Below are positions 1 to 12,700 of a DNA stretch of 64,000 nucleotides, in pieces. Both the position numbers and the translations under genes were made by a program. The stretch is from Varroa destructor (taxonomy: Eukaryota; Arthropoda; Arachnida; Mesostigmata; Varroidae). The notes below the pieces were generated by a model. That model saw only the letters and a program-made list of their open reading frames with translations. It did no database searches and was not told the DNA's origin. Positions within the stretch are counted from its first letter, which is position 1, and each line of letters begins with the position of its first letter. The DNA is taken from positions 11,988,229-12,052,228 of the forward strand of contig NW_019211456.1 of NCBI RefSeq assembly GCF_002443255.2, written 5' to 3'.

Positions 1-3000
1 CTGCATACATACATGAGCGAGCTATTGCACAGCAGCAGTACGAGAGGCAGAATAAATGTACGCAGAGTGTGGCCGTAAAGTATAATCTTTATACGGGGCA
101 CTAGAGGCAGAACGACTAAGTTGCCTGTGCCGCTGCACCAAGAAGACACTGCAAGTCGCCTGAATTTGTATTTTTTTTTTTATATTGTGGGTAAATTTTT
201 TCTATTTACTTCAATAGCGTTTCCTACCGGCATATGAAAATGGAAGCCAAAAATGATTTGCAGCTCCGATTGAGGGCAGAGCCTCAACTAGAAACAGGTT
301 ATATTAATAACATTTCTATATTATTTTTTAGAACTTAATCTCAAGCAGCGTCTGATTGAGTAAACACTTGTTCTCCAGAAATCCAGGAAGAATATTATCC
401 ACTAAAAATACTTTCATAAACTCTTACTATTCGGCATTCAGCTGTAATAAATGAAATAATGAACTTATTATATGAGCTTAAACGCTGCCCGCGAAGCATA
501 AATCTGAATATTTAGTAAAACCTTAAAGCATATAGCTGCGAAATGTATTCATTGTAAGAGTATAATGAAATCACAGAATTAAATTTACCTACCTAGTTTA
601 CGCTTAGGCGACCCGCGTTTTTGTTCAGCGAAAGGTCAGAGTTGAACGCTCGATCAGAGATCCCTCGTCCAGCTCCTTTTGGAGACGATGCGCCCAGAAT
701 ATAATGCAAGTCGCAAGGAATAGACCAAACAATAGAACAGTAAAGTTTGACGAGTTTAATCTATAGGTAAGTCAAAGATATAACCGTCTCATGAAATGGA
801 TTGTGCACGGTTTCACTGGGCCGAATATTTAGAAGCGCCGACAAGAGCAAGACTGTATATAGACTGTAGCATGATAAATATTATCTTGTCGACTTTGATG
901 GTACTAAGCGATACGGAGATCCACCTTTTGCTGTTGTCAGAATCCACGGCAGTAGCAATGATAAGCGATAATGAGGACACAAATTTTCTGTCATAAAATT
1001 TTCGTTGCTGCTATGATATCCTATCCATTTTATAGTCAGATGAGGTTCAACAGAGTCAATATGCATTTAAAGAGGATAACACCGTCCCATTTATTTATTA
1101 TCAAATATTTGATAACCGGGTCACACAGATAGTTATTGTAAGTAAGTAACCAAACAGGAAAACGATAGTTTTCCCAAGTAGCTGTAAGAAATGAGCCGTA
1201 CTAAAATGAGCTCCATAGAATCTTACTGTTTAGATAGCTTTCGTTATGATCTGCTTTTCGTTATGATGACCCATGAACCAACTTGATAAACCTTTTTCTT
1301 ACGGTTCGTTGGAAATAGACCCCAAGTCTGACACCGTTGCCAGCACCGATTTAAACGGAAATCTCTGACTGTATAGGCAGCTTGAATACGTATCAACTAG
1401 ACAAAACCCTAACGCGCATTAAGCTTGCACATTCGTGATGCTAACCATAAATATCATACTGGATTCCATTTCTAACCTAAGGGCCAAAATAACTGCTTCC
1501 AGTTAAGTTAGTTATTCGTAGATAGAAAAACTTACTGAACGTCAATTATATCTCTTTCTTCATTTACATATTTTTTTAGTTACATATTCGGGAAGCAGCG
1601 CTTTTAGCATTGTTTTTGCGGACACGTACGTTAATAGAAACGTCAAGAGCTCACTATTAGCTAGCGTGTCATCTTGGGCTGTTTTCTTCTCGGAGGATTT
1701 TTAAAAACAATCTCTCCGAATCAGATCCGAATGGCAAGACCTGGAGATAGTGCCAGACTTTTGCGTATGCAGTACCTGTAGGTTTGATGCACGATGCATC
1801 GCTATTTTTATCCGGAACCAAAAAAAAATTATGCCACATCCTTTGCGGTTAACTTCTACATAGCAGTCTCACGTACTTTTGGGATTATGTTTTAGGTGAA
1901 GTCTTTCACATCTAACCATGAAAACTGATCATATATTTCTTTGCTTTAAAAATATTAAAGAAGTTTTCGAAGCGGTTCGGTGTCAGCCTGCTGTGAAGAG
2001 AACAGAGTAGGCCATCACTAAAATTGGATGGCTTTAACGCGTGAAGAGCTTCATACGCTAGCAACATTCTTTGCAAGAAACTAGCTTCGGAAATTCAGTA
2101 TCAATTTTAAATAATAGATTCGAAAAAATGCTGTGTTTTTTGAAAACGTACATATATAGTAACTGGAGTGTACCTTGGATTCTAGTACTTTTGAAGATCG
2201 ACAAGATGGTTAGCTGACTTACAGAGTATGCGTACTTTGCGGCGTGATGTAAGTGCACGTAGGCTTCAGTTGTTTATACGGATGTTACTAAAATGACGAT
2301 TTTCAAAGTATACTGACGACATCATATATCAGTGCTACTTATGATTCTCTAGTGGAAAGCGTGCGCGAACTGTCCGTTAACGTTTATGACAACCTTCTCA
2401 TATAAAAGACGACACGCTTGCTTGTTTGTCAAATAAGAGCTATGCCATCTATGGTCCACTACGTCGCCTGGAAAAGTTCCTTTACAAGCGCTATCTGTAT
2501 TGAGGCCGTAAGCTGAATAGTCATTTTGACGCCGTGTAAGGGCGGCGACCTTTCCTCTTACCAGATATGTTAAGCTGGTAGACGTTTCTCAGACATCTCT
2601 GAATAGGTATGGGCGGACAATCATAGTTGCCATGAAGAGGGTAGCACGTACTCGGAAATGCACATCCGAGAATACGATGCTAAACTAACAAAATGCATCT
2701 TGGAAAGCCACTTTCGAAATTGAGCTGGAGTTGGTACAAACAACTACGACCTTCATTGGAACATGAAGTACAATTTAATCATAAACTGTAAATGCTAGGA
2801 TCCTGTTGTAGCTTTATTTTTTATATGAAAAGGCTTGAAACGTGCTAACGCAACATCTTATTGTAATAGATTCAAATTGGAAGTGATTGTAAAAGTATAT
2901 AAATACTCAAAAACGGTAAATCTATTATAGTTTTACGGTGTTCCAACTCTGCATATCTTTTCTGAACTGTATAACACCACGCAGTACACCAGCCCGCATA

Positions 3001-5482
3001 ACAGCGGGCGTTCTCTTCCAGAAGAGAGTGGAATTGGAAGAAAACAAAGTACCACTTGTAAGCTAAAAAATTATTTTACACGTCTCAGCTTGTCTTGTCT
3101 TACACATCTGCAGTTATTTTCCAAGTATTCGTATAAACATTATTCCACAGTTTTATCAGTTAGGGCGCTTCAAAGAACGGTAGCTGCAATAGACTAGCTA
3201 TGGAGAGATCATCTTGCAATTTGTTGTATAAATCAGAGCAACGGCTGAGCTCCACCTTTTCTTGTCCTTCCTCTTAAAGGTCCTACGTTCTTCAAGACAA
3301 ACTAGTACCGAGAGCATTACTCTTAAACATTCGTTGCAGTTTACGGTTGGGACATCCTAAAGATTCTGTCTAACCTCTTTACGACACATGCGTTAGTGGT
3401 GTATTGAAAGCCGGACATTACTATAATATTTGTGTAAAATCCTCATTGTTTTAGTAATCGTTCATTCAATAGTTTGCCTACAGACAGAGTTAGTACCAGT
3501 TCTTGGAACCAGTGATAACTATGGGTCTTCACTGACCATTTGAAATAGTTCACTGTATGCACGTGTAAGAAATGATCTGCCTTCCTGTATGAGAATAAAA
3601 TATGATAGGGTTTTGGGGCTGTGAAGTGCTTTATTGCACCGAACGTGAAACGGCAGTACTGCCTAACAGGCATCAAACGGATCTTCTAGTAGTGGCTAAT
3701 CAAAACCTGCTCGAGACTAATTTCGAGTTTCATTCAATGTTAGGTTTAATATTAGATCAAAGAAATTCATGAAGTTACTTGGTTGACCAGATAGATATCT
3801 AGATTGGATTCCTCACAAAATGCTGTGTCTTTGGATCTCGCCGCTTGACTAAGTCTGATCCATTGTTTTTTTTTTATTTTCATTTTGCCTTCACAGCGTC
3901 GCCGTTCGGAAAAATGCCTCTTCCATGCTTCCCACCGACCTAACGGCTCTCTTACGTTTTCAACTCTGCGGACATCCATAAAGGGTGCACCTGTACGCTG
4001 GTTTGTAGCAATCAACAAAGTTGGGGTGGTAAAACGGGGCCGTAAAGAGAGCCACAAAGGCACCAACTTCTTGCCGAGGATCGCGCACAGACATCAAGCG
4101 AAAATCGGGTAAAGATCTGCTTCCCTCCCGCGCCCATTCACAACGATCAGCTGGGAAAAGAAAGCTACTAGTTCTAGCACGAGTGGCATTGCTGTTACCT
4201 TAGTGCATCATTTAGGATGTACAATTACACATGGATTCCTGTTGCACACGATGGAGTATTACGTTGTAACATAGACGTGTATTACAGTCAACTACGCCCC
4301 AGCTGTTGAAAAGTCAAAAGGCCAACATGATGTGATAGTATGAGAATAGCTACTTCCAATAATCCCATAAAATTCCACAATAGAAATGAAACAAGACCAA
4401 TACTATCGGTTGAACCTTGTCCACGTAGCTTCGTTTTTGTATCCAATATTATGGCCTGCGATTACAGCTCTGGGACGTATATCCCTAGGTATATATACAC
4501 GCTAACATATGCTAAGCATTCGTAAGTCGATAAGCAACAACTGCCACGGCAGATGCTGTATAGAAATGCGACCCTTCTGTATGTTAAGATAAACAAACAT
4601 GAATTCTCTGATTATTATAATTCCTTTTGAGATAAGAACGGTAAATAAGTATAAGGTAAGGTGTATGATTAAATATGCATTTATGGCGATTTAATATGAA
4701 TTTTAAAGCGTTCTTAAGGGCATATGGAGCAAATGATGTAGCATTCGTGTACTGCTGCAACGACTGTAGAAATAGACATATTTTCCACAATTTTACCTGT
4801 TCCAGTTTTCCAGGCCTAATAGGGGATCATAAGTTGGAACAATGTTTGCTGCCACATATGAAATGATCAATAAAGCCTGAAATTTGTTATGACCACCCCA
4901 AAAACGTAACAAGCCAACGAATGCCCAGTTGATGAGAACCATATTTAGTTAGCAGGATAGCAGTTCTGTTCATATATACCATTAGTATATATACGCATAT
5001 AAATGCATACGCATATAATGACGCATTTAAAAATAGCTATAATGCGAATCACGCGAGTCGAAGCAGGAGTCGGAATTTAATTTCTCAAACCAGTGGTGTG
5101 ATATTGTCGTTTTTTTGAGGAAGCCGGACAGCGGTAGCTTGGTGTATAGCAAGCGATACACAAAGTTATTAGCTAATAAACGACGTCAGACACTGCCAAC
5201 ATGTTTCGCTAATATCTTAGGCATATTATAATACCCTCAAACACATCTTTGTCAAAATCTTGCTATTGCAGCATTGTACCTATTACAGGAAGGACGTATG
5301 ATTATTCGCCAACACAAGAACGTTTATTCATGTCGCTGAGTGTGTATGAAAGTCTCGCTCCACGGTGCACTCTGTCATTACTCAAAAATATTAATAGTAA
5401 TAACAATAAACCATATGCTGCTTACTGCCTAGCTTAGATGGATGCCATTGCCTATCTCATAAATGCTACGAGGTTTAGAGAA

Positions 5483-5524
5483 TTAAGGAAGGAAAACAAC
5501 ACATGTGTTGTTATCCTTCCTTAA
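5483..5524. repeat. 42-bp near-perfect palindrome
   Basis: Two 21-bp arms, 5483-5503 and 5504-5524, are reverse complements with no spacer and a single mismatch. The outer ends read TTAAGGAAGG and CCTTCCTTAA, and the centre is ACACATGTGT. No gene is nearby. It could be a hairpin-forming site or the relic of a short inverted duplication. Confidence 0.85.
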
Positions 5525-8500
5525 ACCGAAAGCAGTCGGTCGAAACGCAGGCTAACAGCTTGTAGTAATTTCCACATATTATTCTATAGGTAGCTGTACT
5601 TTTGAGTAAATACATGAAGGAATAATACTGCGGGATTACGTCAAAAAACATAAGCAATCGGCTTATGCAGAACAACGCGATAATTAGCATAGGAAACATA
5701 CACAAAGGAAGTACATGCATTATATTGTATAGATTATACCTTATATCATCGTCGTGATATTTATTATTGGACACTTTTTTCTAGCTATTTTCTCACTGTA
5801 TAGAGGAACGTATGACAAATTACTGTCTATGTAGGTTAAAATCATTCTTTTTTTTGTTTAATCACAAAATATAGATTAAGAGCCTTTCAACTAGCCTGTC
5901 TGCATTTAATATCATCATAGACCCTTTATGCAATATCATAATTAATAATAAGTAAGAACATAAGTACTTACTACTTAGCAGTCAACGTATACATTTTGAT
6001 TGCGAACACTATAATTAAGTCCAATATACTGTATATGGCTGTTAAAAATACATGGTCAATGTTGTGTAACAACCAAACCACTACTAAATGCAAATAGATT
6101 GATCGCGCGATTGACAGATTCAAAGAAGTATGGAGGTTAGTGTGCCAGAAACAGCGTTCAATAATGGAGAACGCCACAGGACAAAAATGACAGGTGCGTG
6201 AAAAGGCAACAACTGCAGCATGAGACCAGGACATAGAAAACGAACGTAATTTATATGTATCCGGTAGAACTGTAGGTTCGTTACTGATTCATGCGAAGTA
6301 TGATGGTGATTTCACGTCTATCGTAATAAGGGATCATATCCAGTTCATGTTAGGCAAACAACAAACAAAACTGAATAAATACTTGCAGTGACGATAACTA
6401 TTATTACTATCACTATCATGATCGTCAGTTTAAACTCGCGTCTTCATTTCTAGGTAGCAACAAAGCTCATAAAACGAAAGACCTGCGAAATAGATAAGAA
6501 TCGTTTGCCAATTAATGAATAAACCAGTGACCAAAATATTGTGTTTTTATGTGAAAATGGGTACTCTATTAAATGAAACCGAAGATGCCAATTCTGGAAG
6601 TCACAATCGCTATACGTCGGCCTCGTGATTTTCCAGTAGTTAGGTGGTACTTCAGGAAAGTGACGCGAGTCTCTTCTCTATGTTCAGGTTTCGTTAAACG
6701 TTTTTGTGATCTTAAACAGCTTACCTGTTAAAACCACACAATCGTCTGCTAGAAAAATAAGGAAGAATGATACAAGCCGGATAAAAAAGTACCAGAAGAA
6801 GTATATGAATATAAAAACCTGTACCAACGCGACTGCTCCTTAGAAACTTGTGGTTTCTGGCTAGGGTCGTATAGCATACGGCATTTGTCTATTATTGGTT
6901 CTGGATTCAAAACTAGTGCGCATTACTTGTAGGAGAATATTTACATCAACTCATGATATAATATTTATCTATTATTAGTTATCATTATTTAAAAATTATA
7001 AGGATTTGGTAACAGTTAGCAAATAAAGCACGCATAAAGAGTTGCAAATGAATACATGACTCGTTCATTTTTATTCACCGTTGCCACTACACTACAAGTA
7101 ATTAATATTATTTATATTCTTGTTATTATAATTGTTACTATTGCTATCAATAGCAATCAATATCAACAATATGATACACATTTTTCATCTTCTTTCGTAG
7201 TGTTCTGATCACCCGCTGAACACCCTTTTCATTCATTCAGCACAAGCTGCAGAAACGACCTCACACACTCACAAGCGCACCAAGCTAGCTTTAATTAGTC
7301 ACAAAATAAACATTTAATGATCTCTTTGTCTGGGGTATTGGAAATTATCGCCATTTACATCGGTCAACTTTCACCTACAATTTGTGCTTAGCTGTCGTAG
7401 ATACTTCCGTTACTCCTTTTTTAACATTGAGCCGCGATTTTGCATATACTTATAGCTTCTGTTAGAAAAAAAGTGAATATAAAAATTATACTAGTAAACA
7501 GTTTAATTTTTACAATGCCAGCTTACATTATTTCCATCCAATATGAGGACTACTACGAGTTCCGTTTTTTGAAACTTACTCCAAAAGTACTTAAATAATG
7601 TTTACATCTATACTATTGCTTACTGATGTCGTCCAATCGAATGATTATGTACTTGTGAAAAATAAGTAGCTACCCATGTTGTTAACTACAATGGTTGTAC
7701 TATATATAATTAATATACGTGCTAATCCCAAGTTGCATGGATATCATTTTCGATACTGGCTATTCTGTCGCCATCTTGTTTTCATCGATAACTGAACATG
7801 TGCAAATCTTAAACACGTATTGTACCCAAATATAAGTCAAATCACAAACCCCGCGGAACTTTTCTAAAAGACCTTCCCCCCGAATAAACCCCGCTTGCAA
7901 ACACACTTAGCGCGAAATTTATCGATGTCTCATTGACGTTTCCGATCACTGAAATGCCCTCCTATAGTTGGTTGCCACATCACGAAACGTGCGAATTTGA
8001 ATTCATGCGCTCACGTCAACCGCCGTTGACAAATACTATCGTTCACCGGCGGTTCAGCCCGGTTCGCATACTCAACTTCGCCCGAACATGCTATCCCTCG
8101 TTCTTTTTCCCATCCAATGATTTTTCTTCATATACACTATTCTCCCTCTATAATGTTGTATATAATTATTTTAATTTCAATCACCAAAAAAGTTTGTGCT
8201 TTAGCTCCTAAAATGTCACATCGCCTTTGTAACTGCAATACTTTAACGACCAAATAACCATTCACTCTTATATTCCCACCGAGTCATTGTCGTGATTATC
8301 ATCGTCGGTCGATTCGTCAGAATTCGGTATTAAACGAGAGAAAACAGGGTCGGAAGAATCCTTGCCAAAATGTTCAACCGTTTTTCATTACGACAATTCT
8401 ATAGTTTTTCTCTTCTCCAGACTTTCGTACGATGTTCGTCCATTTCATAGATAGCATTCATGTCCGCCACCATTTATATGACGATCTTTTATTTCGGTCG

Positions 8501-9651
8501 TAAGAGCCGTCGAAAAAAACGACGCAAAAAATGCTGAACAAAAAATAAACAAATGAGAAGAATAAGAATTGAAAAAAGAAAGCTCTAAAAAATTCGTCGC
8601 AACCACATCTCTTCTTTCTCTCCTCTATTCTTTTCTTACTCATTTCATGTCATCCCACCTACTCTATATACTGCCAGTATGGCTATGTGCTTTATGAAAC
8701 ATCGTATTCTCACAATCTTATCTACGTACTACTTTCTAATCTGATGTCAGCGAAAATGTTGGAATCGATATACCGTTGCAGGTGAAGGAGACTGCAGCGT
8801 TGTAGATGAGGACTTAGTTCTACTTGTCCCTCACTTCACGGGTAGAAAAGAAAAACATACCCGGCAACATATATACAAGATACATAAACGCTTGTATATA
8901 TGCGAAATGTTTTCGTCACTTTTGCTTACGCTTTTTAGAGTCACCTGCGCCGCTCCTCTCACTTAGCATCCGCTTAGCGCTTCTCTGATAATAATTAATA
9001 ATAATAAATCTCAGTAGCTGGAGTCCCTTGGCAAAGCCGGCATCATACAAACAGTTTATGACGAATGACAAGACTCGGCGAAAAATAAAACAGGAACTGG
9101 AAGCGGATCATAAAGAAATACGCAGCAAGATCCCCCTGCCTGTGCCTGTAATCTGAATGAATGATAAACTTCATGACCTATACTCAAGACGACCCATCGT
9201 ACATAGAACACATTTATACTGTACCATACACAATCATACCGTTAATCTGTGAGCTAGCACAAATGCGCGGCATTTTCGAAATAGCAATTTCTCCTTAATT
9301 CGTCACCACTAACTCTTTTTTTCCACGTTCTGTTCAACACAATACAACACCACTATTACTTAGAGAATATACAGCTCATGGGAAGCACACAGTGCGTCAG
9401 GTTTACTTGGCCGTTCTGTAGCCGCTTAGAATACAGTGTTACCATTCGACGCCGTACCCTTACTTTCATTTCATGTAGCCCTTCATTAATCCCCGTAAAC
9501 GTTTACGTCAGTCAAGCATACTCATTCATTCGCATACATGCAAGCGCATAATGGTCGTTATGTACTCGCAACCTCAATAAAACTTGCCTTGTATGATGCT
9601 GATTACTAATGAAGTTCGACTACGTATTTTTCCCCGGCATATAAGCAGAAA

Positions 9652-9657
9652 TTTAAT
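9652..9657 (-). other. candidate polyadenylation signal of NUP50
   Basis: On the minus strand this reads ATTAAA, the common variant poly(A) hexamer, about 66 bases downstream of the NUP50 stop codon. No AATAAA was seen closer. It is assigned from position and motif only. Confidence 0.35.
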
Positions 9658-9722
9658 GGGCGGCCAATTTCGCTCGTAGTTTCCGAACTGTCAATGAATT
9701 CGTCATTCAGTAAATCTTTCTT

Positions 9723-12700
9723 TTAAACCGAATCCTTATATTCGATGAGTTTGTCACGTAGCTCAATAGCATCCTCGAAGGTCTTTACTCGAATTAAGAA
9801 CATGGTCGGCGGATCGGGTTTATCGTCTTTAGCTTTCGGATCCAATCGAGGGTTTGGCACACACATAATCGCGACGTTGTTTTTACCAACATGTTTCACT
9901 GGCATATCCTTCCCTGTAATTGGACATAAATGATGGCAGCTAGCTTATATCGAGCTTGCTATGCCCTTCTTTTCGATTACGTGAGCGGTCCGGTCTACAG
10001 ATAGCTAATGACTGTATATTAAAAGTCGAAAACGAAGCTAAACCACCTAAACTGGTTGCACCAGAACAGGCCCATATATGACCATGGTACATTCTTTTAT
10101 CATCACTATAATCATCATAATTTAAGACACGATATTTGCATTTCGGTAGCAATCAAGAAAAATCTTAACTGTTTAACTTTTGAAGCTGAACGGAATAAAT
10201 TAGCATTTCGCTCACCTAGACGAATGTTGAGTAGCACGTTTCCTAATGTGCTTTGTGCTCGTACGAGCAGCTGATAGCCTCCGCAATCCAACTTCTTGAT
10301 ATGAAGGAATCCAACACCCTTGTCTGCATACTGACCTTTTTCGTCGGATTCCGGCTTCTTGTAGAACAGCTTCACCTAAGGCAAACGCAACATTAACAAG
10401 AAATATTTACCGTCGAAGCAGAGCAAGATTTTTAGCATCCTGTTGTCCTTAGCCTAGGCCTAATACCCTAATGATAGACGTTGTATATTCACTGGTTCTG
10501 ATATAATCAGAATTTGTTGGTGTTATTATGTGCATAGAATAGTCATATAAATGTACTGGTGTCTTTTTGTAAACGCCCGATCTAATGGCTACCTTTTTCA
10601 TGTAAAGTGACCCTTCTTCCTCATGCGTAACCTCAACCTTAGGCGGAGCTTCCTCTTCGTCGTCATTGTCATCTTGAACTGCTGTTGTGGCTGGAATGGC
10701 CGAATTCGACGCTGAAATAGTTGATCCAAACTCGAAGCCGGTTTTCGCGTTGAATGCGAAAACCGGCTTCGACGTTGTCGCCTTTTCAGCCGTTTTATCC
10801 CCGGAGCCAGCTGTGAGCGTACTACCAAATTTAAATGTGACTGGTGGCTCTGTACTGGCAGTTGAAGACGTTGGGGCGCCAAAGACAGCAGATGAATAGC
10901 GAAATACAGATTTAACTGGTGACGAAGCAGAAGATGACGCAGCCTGTGATGTGCTCGGGGGAGCTCCAAACGTAAATTTAACCGGTGAATTTGCATCTTT
11001 CGCACCACTGCTGCTACTATTACTATTCAGGCTGTTACTGACTGTATTCGCCGGGACACCAAAGTTAAACCCCGCACTTGGCCCCACGTTCGAATTGCAG
11101 TCGGTTGATGCCTTAGGAGCAGTCGTAGTAAAAGGAGTCGTTGCCGCTTTAGCTCCGAAACTGAATGTGATCTTGGGTTCGGTATCTGCCGCTGCCTTCG
11201 AAGTAGTGACAGCACCTGTCGATGTTCCAAATCCACCAGTAATGGACGTCATTGAATACGTCGTGCTGATGTTATTATTGTTGTTCTTCTGTTGCCGCTC
11301 CTCCTCTTCCGTAGTTAAACGTTGGAAATGCTTGATGTAGTCGTCGAAACACGGTGTCAAATTTAGATACGGTCCACTATCCTTCATCAGACGGTCGATA
11401 AACTTTTGAATATCTCGATTCAGCTGGGCCACCTGGGGGCAAAGTTAAGACAACTACCGTATATGCGAATGCCGCGCCTACAGGCTGTGAACACGTGATA
11501 AAGATAAGAATGTGCTTAATCTTAACGAATGCATCTGCAATTAGTTTTCACCAATTATTTATAATTGTATATACATGGGTTAGGAAGACGATAAGGCATT
11601 CGAGATTGCTATCGCCTCTTACTTATCAAAATTTGACTTGCGTTCGAGAAACTACCAGCAAACTGACAAAAAATTAAACCATAATGTATTTTTTTTACCC
11701 CATTGAATTTAGCGTGTAAGTGTATCCACTGGTTAATTATCTAAAAAAATAATTCAGGGAAACAGTACCGACCGTTTTTCCGCAAATGTTTGTCAAAGCG
11801 CTACAATCTATTTGATTTATTTATTAATAAAATTTCAAAAAAGCTCTCAGCAACAACAGCAGACTGTTTTGTTTTCAGTGACTATAGCAAAATAGAGCTC
11901 ACCCAAATAAGTTGGGCAACAACCCCATAATTTAAGCAGTCAAAGTCCTTTAATCAAATAATTTTGCTATGTGAAATCCGATTGGCAGAACTTACTGTGG
12001 TGATACTTATTAAGACTTTAATAAGCCAGAAATTGATTGTAAGGAGTTACAGGAAGAAAATCCCTGTCATAGCGTAATTAATCTAAGCTCTCTGAAAAAG
12101 GCATGCGTTCAAACTAACCTTGAAGAGATATTCGTCGGATGTTCGGCTGTTGGAGTTTGTTCCATTTGAGTTGACAGCGACTGTTGGCACGGAACTGGCG
12201 GAACCCCCGTTGTGGTTGAAGCTGAAGCCGGCGAAAGGATTTGGACGTGCAGCAGCGTCATCTGTAACAACCACCGTTAGAATAACGCAGGTGAAATATG
12301 AATATATTAAAATACGGATCATTATTTACGGCATCGTGTGAGCGATAAATGGCTATGAGCAACTAGGATCAGAAGATACTAGAGGAGCTATATAATACAC
12401 GAAACCCAAATATCTGTATGAAGTTGCTAACTGCGTTCAGGGAATTAGATTACGCAGTTTGCACTAGCTACAGGTTTGAAGAACACACGAATAGAATATA
12501 AACAACTCATACGGCGTCGCAACTTATAGCACTGGACTATTCAGTTCCGTCAATAGAATCATTATTTCAGAGTCCAAAAGCTCGTGTAGATATAATCCAT
12601 TAACTACTTATACATATGCTGGGCGTTTTTCAGACAGGGAAAACTGTAAAGACTTATCTTCTTTCACATAATATCCTTTTGTACTGATATCCGCCGACTG

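Larger units (their letters stand above)
1..9722. other. gene-poor region, no supported gene
   Basis: No stretch gives an exon that I can tie to a protein family on either strand. All open frames are under about 95 codons and have random-looking composition. The DNA is AT-rich with short homopolymer runs. The only structured element seen is the 42-bp palindrome at 5483-5524. Undetected small exons, untranslated exons or non-coding RNA genes cannot be excluded. Confidence 0.6.

Noticed and set aside
7933..8211. 92-codon plus-strand frame
   Set aside because: No domain or motif, no splice context, and composition typical of chance frames in AT-rich DNA.
10687..11340. Plus-strand open frames over NUP50 exon 3
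   Set aside because: They are antisense shadows of the FG-repeat exon. The apparent similarity of one to Nup50 sequence is caused by the coding palindrome at 10732-10772.
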